The notes under the pieces: generated by a model
The model's input: the letters and a program-made list of their open reading frames with translations, nothing else
Databases searched by the model: none
What the model was told of the DNA's origin: nothing
Shown: positions 51,786 to 60,048 of the stretch, piece after piece
Layout: each line of letters opens with the position of its first letter
Numbering within the stretch: position 1 is the stretch's first letter
Assembly (NCBI GenBank): GCA_034716535.1
Contig: JAYEJW010000432.1
Location: 1 to 61,477, forward strand
Direction of reading: 5' to 3'
From: JAYEJW01 sp034716535
GTDB lineage: Bacteria; Pseudomonadota; Gammaproteobacteria; Chromatiales; Chromatiaceae
Length of the DNA: 61,477 bases
Position numbers and translations under genes: made by a program

Positions 51786-54700
51786 CTACTGCCTGACCAA
51801 ATACTTGCCTGCGCTCACGCACCCGAGCGGAATGACCATGAGGGTAAGAAGGGTGGAGATCATGACCCCAAACAGCAGGGAGATGGCCATGCCTTGAAAG
51901 ATCGGGTCGGTGAGGATAACGCTGGCGCCCGCGACCAGGGCGAACGCGGTGATGAGGATGGGCCGGGTACGCGCCTTGCAGGCGCTGATCACTGCCTCTT
52001 TGACATCCGCGCCCTTCTCCACTTCCTCGATGGAAAAGTCCACCAACAGGATGGAGTTACGCACGATGATGCCCGCGAGTGCGATGAAGCCGATCATGGA
52101 GGTCGCGGTGAAATCCGCCCCCATCAACCAGTGGCCGGGAACGATGCCAAGCAGGGTCAACGGGATGGGCGCCATGATGACACCCGGGGTGACGAAGTTG
52201 CCGAACTCTCCCACGACCAGCATATAGATCAATATCAAGGCCACACCGAAAGCCAGCCCCATATCGCGGAAGGTCTCGTAGGTGACGGTCCACTCGCCGC
52301 CCCACTCGAAACCGGACTTGCCATTGTCCGGCGGAGGTCCGGTGAACATGGTGCCCGAGATGACCTCCCCGTCCGGCGTGGTGTACTCCTTGAGTTTCTC
52401 TTCCATTGCGAGCATGGGATAGAGCGGCGCGCCAAGGCGGCCAACGGCGTCGGCGACCACGTATTCCTGCGGCCGCAGGTCCTTGTGGTAGACGATCGGG
52501 TCCTGGGGAACCTCGACGAATCGACCCAGCTCGGCCAACGGCACGGTGCGGCCGTCCATCGCAGGGATAGGCAGGTCCGCGAGACGGCTAGTCTGGGCGC
52601 GCACCGCAAGGGGCACTTCGAGCAGGATAAAGGTGGGCTCCAGCAGGCTGCCACGCTTGACGTCACCCACCTTGAATCCGCCCATGGCCATGTCCAGGTT
52701 CCGGATCACCGTGTCCACGGATATCCCCAGGCGGACGGCCTTCTCCGCATCCACATCGAAGCGCAGCACCTTGTGGGGCTGTTGCATGTAGTTGTCCACG
52801 TCGGCGAGGCTGTCCACCTCTTCGAACATCTCGGTCATGTCAGCCGCCACCTGGCGCCGGGTCTCCGCGTCCGGACCGTAGATCTCGGCGACGACGGACT
52901 GAAGCACCGGCGGTCCCGGCGGCATCTCCACGACGGTAATCCGCGCGCCCGCCTCCCGGGCGATGGGGGTTAGCTTTTCACGGACCTCCACAGCGATCTC
53001 GTGGCTGGTGCGGTCGCGCTTCTTCTTGTGCGTGAGCTGTACCTGGACCTCCCCCTGCCAGGGCTTGCTGCGAAGATAGTAGTGGCGGACCATGCCGTTG
53101 AAATCGAAGGGCTTGGCGGTGCCGGCGTAGGTCTGGATCGCTACCACCTGCGGAATCTCCCGCACCTTCTCCGCCAGCATTCGGGTCGTGTTGATGGTGC
53201 GGCCGAGCGCGGTGCCCTCCGGCATGTCGAGCACCACGCTGACCTCGGGCTTGTTGTCGAAGGGCAGCATCTTGAAGGGCACCGCCCGCAGGTAGAACAG
53301 GAAGCAGGAAAGAAAGAAGGCCCCGATCAGTCCGAACAGAAACAGGTAACCCAGGGTCTTCTTCTCGATCAGCGGCAGCAGCAGGCGCCGGAACAGGCCG
53401 TCCAGCGCTTGGGCAGTCTTGTGCTCCCTGTGCTCCGCCTTCTCGAGGAACTTCATGCTCGGTTTGATGCGCATGGCCAGCCAGGGAGTGAAGGCGAAAG
53501 CGGCAAACAGCGAGAAGATCATCGCGGTGGAGCCCAGGGCGGGGATCGGCTGCATGTAGGGCCCCATGAGGCCGGAGACGAAGCCCATGGGGAGAAGGGC
53601 CGCCACCACCGTGAAGGTAGCAATGATGGTCGGGTTTCCGACCTCCGCGACGGCTTCGACGGCCGTATCGGTATCCGTCTCCCCCCTGATGAGCCAGCGG
53701 CGGTAGATGTTCTCTACCACCACGATGGCGTCGTCCACCAGGATGCCGATGGCGAAGATCAGGGCAAACAGGCTCACGCGGTCGATGGTGTAGCCCATGA
53801 GCCATGCGGAGAACACCGTCATCAACAGCACCACGGGAATGACCAGGGTCACCACGATGGCGGGCTTGAGCCCCAGAGCCAGCAGCACCAGGAGGGTGAC
53901 GGCGCCGGTGGCGACGAAGAGCTTGAAGATGAGCTCGTTGACCTTGTCATTGGCGGTCTCGCCGTAGTTTCGAGTGACCTCTACGTGGACGTTGTCCGGT
54001 ATGAGCTGCCCTTTGAGATGCTCTACCTTGTCCAGGATGGCATTGGCGACGGTTACGCCGTTGCTGCCCTCCTTCTTGGCGATCGCGATGGTTACCGCCG
54101 GCATACCATCCGCCGACACATCACCAGGGTAGCTCGGACCCGTATAGTAGTTGACCTGCTTGCTGTACTCCTCGGGCTCCAGCGTGACCTTGGCCACGTC
54201 CCGCACGTAGACCGGCGAGCCGGCGTGGGTGCCGACCATCAGGCGCTCCACGTCGGAGGCGGTTTGGAGGAAGGAGCCGGTGTAGACCGTGTAGTGCCCC
54301 TCGGCCGCTTCGATGCTGCCGGTACGCCGCTCCGCGTTGGCGGTCTGGATGGTCTGGGAAATCGCGTCCAGGGTCACGCCGAACCCGGACAGGCGCTGGG
54401 GGACCACCTCCACCCTGATCTGCTCCGCGCGCCCGCCCACCACGAAGCCCTGCCCCGTATCCGGGATCTGCGCCAGGCTCTGCAGCAGCTTGACCCCAAG
54501 CGACCTCAGGGCGGCGTCGTCGATGATGTCCGACCACAGGGTCAGGGTCACCGCGGGCACGTCGTCGATGCCCTTGGGTCTCACCATGGGTTGCATGGCG
54601 CCCGGCGGCAGAACCATCTGATTGGCCTGCAGCTTATCGTGCACCTTGACCAGCGACGGTCCCATCTGTTCCCCGACCTTGAAGCGCACAGTGATCATTC

Positions 54701-55025
54701 CCTGCCCGCGCTCGGCGGCAGAGTAGACGTGCTTGACGCCGGGGATCTCGCTGAGCAGCCGCTCCAGCGGCTCGACCGCCAGACTCACGACCTGCTCTGT
54801 GGAGGCACCCGGGTATTGGACGAAGACGTCGATCATGGGCACCGAGATCTGCGGGTCTTCCTGGCGCGGCGTGACGATCAAGCCGAGCAGCCCCATGCCC
54901 AGCATGGCCAGGAACAGTAGGGGCGACAGGGGAGAATGGATGAACGCCTTGGCGGTCAGCCCGGCGAGTCCGAGCCCACCCTGATGGTCGGTGGTATCGG
55001 TGTCTTGTCGTGTTTCTTCGGACAT
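51786..55025 (-). CDS. RND efflux transporter permease (AcrB/HAE1-like)
   Basis: About 1079 residues. A charged N-terminal extension (SEETRQDTDTTDHQGG) is followed by TAKAFIHSPLSPLLFLAML, then PRQEDPQISVPMIDVFVQYPGASTEQV. The proton-relay Asp pair is intact (Asp431-Asp432 in ILVDDAIVVVENIYRR). The C-terminal half has FNGMVRHYYLRSKPWQGEV, TATSMIGFIALAGIIVRNSILLVDF and a late helix set. Compared with the other RND permease here it is clearly a different subfamily. The start at 55025 is the best family fit; an ATG at 55073 is possible and no good ribosome-binding site marks either. Its adaptor gene lies 193 bases upstream on the same strand. Confidence 0.92.
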   Translation of the reverse strand: MSEETRQDTDTTDHQGGLGLAGLTAKAFIHSPLSPLLFLAMLGMGLLGLIVTPRQEDPQISVPMIDVFVQYPGASTEQVVSLAVEPLERLLSEIPGVKHVYSAAERGQGMITVRFKVGEQMGPSLVKVHDKLQANQMVLPPGAMQPMVRPKGIDDVPAVTLTLWSDIIDDAALRSLGVKLLQSLAQIPDTGQGFVVGGRAEQIRVEVVPQRLSGFGVTLDAISQTIQTANAERRTGSIEAAEGHYTVYTGSFLQTASDVERLMVGTHAGSPVYVRDVAKVTLEPEEYSKQVNYYTGPSYPGDVSADGMPAVTIAIAKKEGSNGVTVANAILDKVEHLKGQLIPDNVHVEVTRNYGETANDKVNELIFKLFVATGAVTLLVLLALGLKPAIVVTLVIPVVLLMTVFSAWLMGYTIDRVSLFALIFAIGILVDDAIVVVENIYRRWLIRGETDTDTAVEAVAEVGNPTIIATFTVVAALLPMGFVSGLMGPYMQPIPALGSTAMIFSLFAAFAFTPWLAMRIKPSMKFLEKAEHREHKTAQALDGLFRRLLLPLIEKKTLGYLFLFGLIGAFFLSCFLFYLRAVPFKMLPFDNKPEVSVVLDMPEGTALGRTINTTRMLAEKVREIPQVVAIQTYAGTAKPFDFNGMVRHYYLRSKPWQGEVQVQLTHKKKRDRTSHEIAVEVREKLTPIAREAGARITVVEMPPGPPVLQSVVAEIYGPDAETRRQVAADMTEMFEEVDSLADVDNYMQQPHKVLRFDVDAEKAVRLGISVDTVIRNLDMAMGGFKVGDVKRGSLLEPTFILLEVPLAVRAQTSRLADLPIPAMDGRTVPLAELGRFVEVPQDPIVYHKDLRPQEYVVADAVGRLGAPLYPMLAMEEKLKEYTTPDGEVISGTMFTGPPPDNGKSGFEWGGEWTVTYETFRDMGLAFGVALILIYMLVVGEFGNFVTPGVIMAPIPLTLLGIVPGHWLMGADFTATSMIGFIALAGIIVRNSILLVDFSIEEVEKGADVKEAVISACKARTRPILITAFALVAGASVILTDPIFQGMAISLLFGVMISTLLTLMVIPLGCVSAGKYLVRQ

Positions 55026-55218
55026 GGGTGGATCGCCTGTTGTTATGTCGGCATCTGTTCGAGCAGCCCGCACCTAAGGTTACCGGCGCGCGGCGCGCTC
55101 TGCGCGGGCACGTCGCTGATCCAAGCGGTGGTGGCACCGTTCCCGACTGTGCGATGCGGTGAACGATGGCCCCGGGGAGCCGGGGCCGCCGCGCGCAACC
55201 CCGCCCTCAGGTACCAGA

Positions 55219-56337
55219 CTACGGATTGGCCAGGATGCGCTCCCCGCCCTGCAGACCGGTGAGAACCGTGACCTGATCGCCGAACTGCTCTCCGAGCCGC
55301 AGCAGGTGCAGACGCGACTGGTTCTGGGCGTCCAGCACATAGACCATCGGCAGGCCGCCACGGAAGACCACGGCGGACATCGGGATCATCGGCATCGCTC
55401 CCCGCTCCTGGCCCGGCTGGGGAATCAAGACCTCCGCATACAAGCCCGCCTTGGCCTGCGTCCCCGGCTCCAGGTCGAACTTGACCCGCACCGTGTGGCG
55501 CGTGGGGTCCGCCATCGGGAAGATCTGGGCCACACGGGCCCTCACTATCGTCTGATTCTGGTCGTCCAGCCGCACCTGGGTGGTGAAGCCCAGAGCGAGC
55601 GGCGCCGAGAGTCGGGCGGGCACGTCCGTCTGGATCTGCAGTCGGCTCATGTTGGCGAAGCTGAGCAGCGGCTGTCCCGGCTGCACCGTATCCCCCTTGT
55701 TGACATGCTTCTGAGTGATGTATCCGTCAAAGGGGGCGATGCTTTTGGTGTCCTTCAGCTTGGCGTCGATTTCCTGCAGCCCGGAACGGGCCGTCGCGAT
55801 GGAGCCCCGCGCCTGCTCGATCTGGGTTCGGTACTGGTGCAGGGTGGCGCCCCGATGGACGTCGTCATCGCCTTCGCTGCCCATGAAGGGCATGGGCATC
55901 ATCTGGCTCATCATGTTCCCGCTCTGCAGCGGCGTGGGGTTCTCCCGCTCGCGGTAATACTGGACCCCCGCATTACGGTGGGCAGCCTCCGCGTTGCGGA
56001 TCTGGGCGATGGCCGCCTGACGCTTGGCCTTGAGCTGGGACTCGTCCAAGGCGGCAAGCACGGTGCCCTGCTTGAAGAAGTCGCCCTCGGCGCCCGCGAT
56101 CAACTCGACACTGCCGGGCATCTGGGCGGTGAAGGTGATCTCCTCCACGGGCACCACCGTGCCGCCGACGGTTGCCGTATCGCCGGCCGCCCTCCGATCC
56201 ACCACGACCCAATTCTGTTGTTCGTCGGGCGGCGGCGGAAAGGTACCGGGCATACCCGGCGACTGGGCCAGGGCCGGCTGGGCCGTAATCAGCGGCAACA
56301 GGATGATCGTCAGTCGTTGGACAAGTTTCTTACTCAT
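55219..56337 (-). CDS. RND efflux periplasmic adaptor (MFP)
   Basis: 372 residues with a cleavable signal peptide (KLVQRLTIILLPLITAQPALA, about 1-24) and no lipobox, unlike the other adaptor here. Adaptor features include VPVEEITFTAQMPGSVELIA, a helical hairpin (about 95-190, containing the Met-rich NMMSQMMPMPFMGSEGDDD stretch), IAPFDGYITQKHVNKGDTV, and a beta-barrel part. The Met-rich loop could hint at a metal-related pump, but that is inference. Pairs with the permease at 51786-55025. Confidence 0.9.
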   Translation of the reverse strand: MSKKLVQRLTIILLPLITAQPALAQSPGMPGTFPPPPDEQQNWVVVDRRAAGDTATVGGTVVPVEEITFTAQMPGSVELIAGAEGDFFKQGTVLAALDESQLKAKRQAAIAQIRNAEAAHRNAGVQYYRERENPTPLQSGNMMSQMMPMPFMGSEGDDDVHRGATLHQYRTQIEQARGSIATARSGLQEIDAKLKDTKSIAPFDGYITQKHVNKGDTVQPGQPLLSFANMSRLQIQTDVPARLSAPLALGFTTQVRLDDQNQTIVRARVAQIFPMADPTRHTVRVKFDLEPGTQAKAGLYAEVLIPQPGQERGAMPMIPMSAVVFRGGLPMVYVLDAQNQSRLHLLRLGEQFGDQVTVLTGLQGGERILANP

Positions 56338-56564
56338 CTTCGTTGGATAGCTCTCGACACGCGGTGAAGGACTGCGAAAATCTGTTCAGACTACCATAGT
56401 TCCGAGACGTCGTTCTCAGATTACAATCGGGCGCGAGCGGGTGCGCCCATGCCTTGCCCCCCAGAGTGACCCGGACGACGCGCGAAACAGCCTCAAGAGG
56501 CGCTTTCGAACAGGTGCACGCCCTACCCGTCGTCCTCTGGGGAAAGCGGACAAACGAAACGAGA

Positions 56565-57326
56565 TCACTGCTCCCTCCTCCGGCTCGCCCTGTGCTGACG
56601 GCGCCGAGCGAGAGTCAGGACCGGCCCGGAGATTGCGTAGCTCAAGAAGCCGGCGAACAGAACGATGGGCGGATGCAGGAACACGACAGCGAAGCCGAGC
56701 ATCAACACCACGGCGGCGATAAAGGAGACCCGGCCGCGCACGTCGATCTCTTTGAAGCTGTGGAAGCGGAAGTTGCTCACCATGAGCAACCCGACGAGGG
56801 CGGTGATGAATGCCGCCAGCCAGCTCACATCCGCCCCGTCGATGGAATGATCCGCCCCGATCCAGACCCCCGCCGCAATGATCGCCGCCGCCGACGGGCT
56901 CGGCAGCCCCTGAAAGTAGCGCTTGTCCGCAACGCCGATCTGCGTATTGAAGCGGGCCAGCCTCAGGGCCGCGGCCGCCGTATAAACGAAGGCGGCCAAC
57001 CAACCGACCTTGCCGAGATCGCCCAGTGCCCACTCGTAGGCGACCAGCGCCGGGGCGACGCCGAAGGCAACCATGTCCGACAGGCTGTCGTACTCCGCTC
57101 CGAAGTCGCTCTGCGTGTGGGTCAGGCGGGCCACTCGCCCGTCGAGCCCGTCTAGCACCATGGCGGCGAAGATGGCGATGGCCGCGGGCTCGAAACGCCC
57201 CTGCATGGCCGAAAGCACAGCGTAGAACCCGGCGAACAGGGCCGCTGTGGTGAAAAGGTTCGGCAACAGGTAGATACCGCGTCGGCGTTTTGTTTTTGGG
57301 GCCTGCTCTTCCATCACTCGTGCCAC
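56565..57326 (-). CDS. pssA: CDP-diacylglycerol-serine O-phosphatidyltransferase PssA
   Basis: 253-residue multi-spanning membrane enzyme that makes phosphatidylserine, the precursor of phosphatidylethanolamine. The CDP-alcohol phosphatidyltransferase signature DG-x2-AR-x8-G-x3-D-x3-D is intact (Asp62 to Asp84, in DGRVARLTHTQSDFGAEYDS). It starts RGIYLLPNLFTTAALFAGFYA, a PssA-type beginning, with several later helices (VSFIAAVVLMLGFAVVFL). The type-I membrane enzyme of most bacteria, unlike the E. coli peripheral one. Single gene. Confidence 0.93.
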   Translation of the reverse strand: MARVMEEQAPKTKRRRGIYLLPNLFTTAALFAGFYAVLSAMQGRFEPAAIAIFAAMVLDGLDGRVARLTHTQSDFGAEYDSLSDMVAFGVAPALVAYEWALGDLGKVGWLAAFVYTAAAALRLARFNTQIGVADKRYFQGLPSPSAAAIIAAGVWIGADHSIDGADVSWLAAFITALVGLLMVSNFRFHSFKEIDVRGRVSFIAAVVLMLGFAVVFLHPPIVLFAGFLSYAISGPVLTLARRRQHRASRRREQ

Positions 57327-57459
57327 TTAGCGGTCGATGAGGGGCAGTATAGCGGCGCGGCGGACCCCAAAAAAGCAGAGTGAAGGGAGCTTCCTTGCGT
57401 CCCCGCACAATCAAGGGAAATAAATACGCTTTCATCTGCAGGAAACAGGTCTCCGGAAC

Positions 57460-57484
57460 AAAAAACGGCCCTCCGCGGGGCCGT
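57460..57484 (-). terminator. rho-independent terminator of the HMA-like gene
   Basis: ACGGCCC (57465-57471) and GGGCCGT (57478-57484) form a 7-bp stem, followed on the minus strand by T6. It lies 26 bases past the stop at 57510. Confidence 0.85.
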
Positions 57485-57509
57485 TTCTATCCGCGTCGTC
57501 GAGACGACA

Positions 57510-57737
57510 CTAGAAACCGATCATTTCGGCATGCAGCCCGCGGTTCCGGACCGATTGAACGATGTTGCTGGGTTGCACCTCTTCCGCATCGAAGTCGACG
57601 AGCATCAGGTGACGCCGCTTCTCGTGTACGCAGGCGCTGACGACGCCGGGCTCGTCACCCAGAGCACGTTCCAGATCGTGGATGCGCTGCTCATCTAGGG
57701 TCTCGTCGATATGGATCACGATGTCGCCGGAGTACAT
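57510..57737 (-). CDS. small HMA-like (ferredoxin-fold) protein without CxxC
   Basis: 75 residues: YSGDIVIHIDETLDEQRIHD, LERALGDEPGVVSACVHEKR, RHLMLVDFDAEEVQPSNIVQ, SVRNRGLHAEMIGF. The beta-alpha-beta-beta-alpha-beta layout is that of heavy-metal-associated domains, but the metal-binding CxxC is absent. It is therefore not a classic copper chaperone. Many proteobacteria carry such short proteins with unknown role. It has its own terminator and lies 295 bases from the ATPase operon end. Confidence 0.7.
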   Translation of the reverse strand: MYSGDIVIHIDETLDEQRIHDLERALGDEPGVVSACVHEKRRHLMLVDFDAEEVQPSNIVQSVRNRGLHAEMIGF

Positions 57738-58032
57738 GTCTTTGTCCTCTCGCTCGTCTGTCGGTGGTTAGCGGCTGGAAAAGCCGTCCTGTTAACCTTT
57801 TAGACCATGAACGGGAAAAGAACAATCCGCGAGCATCCAATACAACCCGGTCGTTCTTCAGGTCTTTATACAAATTTGCGCATCATCAAACAGCGACCGG
57901 CCGGCGCATTCGCATGACCTGACTTTCAGAGAACCTGGATCCTGCACCGCTCCCGATTTCAACGGCGTGCATTCGTCGAGCACCCGCGTACGTCCCTGCA
58001 CCGTCCAAGCCCCCGAACAACTGAGCGGCACC
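57738..58032. other. intergenic region between the ATPase operon end and the HMA-like gene
   Basis: About 295 bases downstream of subunit D. A TTTGTATAAAG patch on the minus strand near 57865-57875 could be a -10 region for the HMA-like gene, with a weak -35. No ATPase subunit I or K genes follow D. Confidence 0.35.
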
Positions 58033-58647
58033 TCAGGCTTGCGTATTCACCTGCCTGACCCGGATCGCTTCCTCACGCTCCAGCTCTTCGAGCGCCGTGT
58101 CGATCGCCTTGAGCGTCTCGTCGATTTCAGGCAGCAGGACGTCTTCCAGGGCTCGGGCGCGGCGCGCGGTGCGCGTGTACTCCAAACGCAGGCGCTCCAG
58201 GTTTCCCGCCAGGGCGGCGAGGCGGGCGGCGGTGGGAACCAGGACGCGAAATGCCGCTCGGCAGTGCTCGGCCTCGGGGCTGGACTCCACGGCAGGGGGC
58301 GGTGGCTCCTGTTCCCCGACCTGGCAGGAGATCTCATGCACGATCACACCGATGACGGAGCGGGGCGCAAGCAGCATCTGTCCCCCGAGCGCAGGTGCCG
58401 CAGGATAGAGCTCGAGCCCCTCGAGACCATGGCGGGCCACGGCGGCCTGCAATGCCCGTGCGGCCTCCGCGTAGGCCGCCCGGAAGCTGGCCATATCCGT
58501 TTCGTAGCGCTGAAGCTCCGTCAGGATCTCCGAGGCGAGGATAAGCCGCTTCTCGTCCAAAAAGCTGTAGCCCTCCTGCATGCCGACCCGTTCTTCCTTC
58601 AGCTCCAGGAAGGCGCTATGGGTGGGCGTGACTTCGCGCTCAGGCAT
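58033..58647 (-). CDS. V/A-type ATP synthase subunit D
   Basis: 204-residue helical central-stalk subunit. It begins PTHSAFLELKEERVGMQEGY and ends in a long helix (LRLEYTRTARRARALEDVLL) with the V-type NTRRVNALE-like region changed to TRTARRARALE. It connects the A/B head to the membrane rotor. It follows subunit B by one base gap and is the last gene of this operon in view. Confidence 0.88.
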   Translation of the reverse strand: MPEREVTPTHSAFLELKEERVGMQEGYSFLDEKRLILASEILTELQRYETDMASFRAAYAEAARALQAAVARHGLEGLELYPAAPALGGQMLLAPRSVIGVIVHEISCQVGEQEPPPPAVESSPEAEHCRAAFRVLVPTAARLAALAGNLERLRLEYTRTARRARALEDVLLPEIDETLKAIDTALEELEREEAIRVRQVNTQA

Positions 58648-58648
58648 C

Positions 58649-60028
58649 TCAGTCCTCCAGATGGGCGCGAATCTGGTCGTCGCTCAAGCGGTGCAGCTCG
58701 GTCCTGGGCAGGGCCCGCAGGGCCTTCCAGCCCGCCTCCATGCTCTCCTCCAGGCTGCGGCGCTTCCCATGACTGATCACTTCACGCTCGAAAACCTTCC
58801 CAAAACCCAGATAGTTGCGATCCACCTCCGAGAGCCCCTCCTCCCCCACCACACTGGCCAGGATGCGTGTCTGCTGAGCCTGGGCGTAGGCAGCATAGAG
58901 CTGCGCCGCAAGGGCCGGGTGGTCGGCGTGGGTCATTCCTTCCCCCGTGCCGTCCTTCATGAGCCTGGAAAGACTCGGCAGCACCCGGATGGGGGGGTAG
59001 AGGTCGCGCCGGTTGAGGTCGCGGTCCAAGACGATCTGCCCCTCCGTGATGTATCCGGTCAAATCGGGAATCGGGTGGGTGATGTCGTCCGAGGGCATGG
59101 TGAGGATGGGCACCTGGGTAACAGAGCCCTCCAGGCCGCGGACGCGCCCGGCCCGCTCGAAGATGGTCGCCAGATCCGAGTACATGTAGCCCGGGTAGCC
59201 TTTGCGGCTCGGGATCTCGCCGCGGCTGGCGGAGACCTCGCGCAGGGCCTCACAGTAGTTGGTGATATCGGTGAGGATCACCAGCACATGCTTGCCCTCG
59301 GTGAACGCCATGTACTCGGCGGCGGTCAGGGCAAAGCGGGGGGTGAGCAGGCGCTGGGCGCTGGAGTCGCTGGCGAGGTTGAGGAACAACACCGTGCGCG
59401 CCAGCGCCCCGCTCTTTTCCATCTCCTCCCGGAAGAACTCGGCACTCTCGTGAGGGATGCCGATACCGGCAAAGACAATGGCGAAGTCGTCCTCGCCCTC
59501 TCCTCCGGGCAGCCGCGCGTTGCAGGCGATGTCTACGGCAATGCGGTCATGGGGAAGACCGCCGCCGGAGAAAAGCGGCAGCTTCTGACCGCGCACCAGG
59601 CTGTTCATCAGGTCGACAGCCGTGAAGCCGCTCTCCAAAAACTCGCTGGGGGCCTCGCGGGCGGATGGCTTGAGCGGCAGCCCTTCCACGCGCAAGGCAC
59701 GCTCCGCGGCGAGTGGAGGCCCGCCATCCAGGGGCCGGCCGACCCCGTTGAAGACGCGCCCCAGCAGGCCCGGCCCCACGTGAAAGCGTAGCGGCTCACC
59801 GAAGAAACGGATCTTGGTTCCTTCCAGGGCGAGACCCGCAGTGTCGTCGAGCACCTCGACCGTGACCGATGCCTCGTCGAGGGCGGCGATGCGCCCCAGT
59901 CGCACCTGGCCGTCCGCTCCTTCAACCTCCACCGCCTCGTTGAGCCCCACGTCAACGGTACGGCGCAGGAACAGCAGCGGCCCCTCGACCCGATTGGCGA
60001 TATCCTCCCCAGTCAGTCTGGCGTACAT
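58649..60028 (-). CDS. V/A-type ATP synthase subunit B
   Basis: 459-residue non-catalytic nucleotide-binding subunit. The P-loop is replaced by SGGGLPHDRIAVDIA, as in V/A-type B subunits. Other B-type features: RIAALDEASVTVEVLDDTAGL, FNLASDSSAQRLLTPRFALT, LTDITNYCEALREVSASRGE and a YPPIRVLPSLSRLMKDGTG stretch. Forms alternating pairs with subunit A in the head. It starts 20 bases after A ends and is followed by D. It cannot be an F-type beta subunit because of the missing Walker A and its place beside D. Confidence 0.95.
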   Translation of the reverse strand: MYARLTGEDIANRVEGPLLFLRRTVDVGLNEAVEVEGADGQVRLGRIAALDEASVTVEVLDDTAGLALEGTKIRFFGEPLRFHVGPGLLGRVFNGVGRPLDGGPPLAAERALRVEGLPLKPSAREAPSEFLESGFTAVDLMNSLVRGQKLPLFSGGGLPHDRIAVDIACNARLPGGEGEDDFAIVFAGIGIPHESAEFFREEMEKSGALARTVLFLNLASDSSAQRLLTPRFALTAAEYMAFTEGKHVLVILTDITNYCEALREVSASRGEIPSRKGYPGYMYSDLATIFERAGRVRGLEGSVTQVPILTMPSDDITHPIPDLTGYITEGQIVLDRDLNRRDLYPPIRVLPSLSRLMKDGTGEGMTHADHPALAAQLYAAYAQAQQTRILASVVGEEGLSEVDRNYLGFGKVFEREVISHGKRRSLEESMEAGWKALRALPRTELHRLSDDQIRAHLED

Positions 60029-60048
60029 CGATATCCTCGTCTCTCGCT

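Noticed and set aside
53001..54920. 639-codon plus-strand frame antisense to the second RND permease
   Set aside because: Low-complexity shadow of a well-supported gene.
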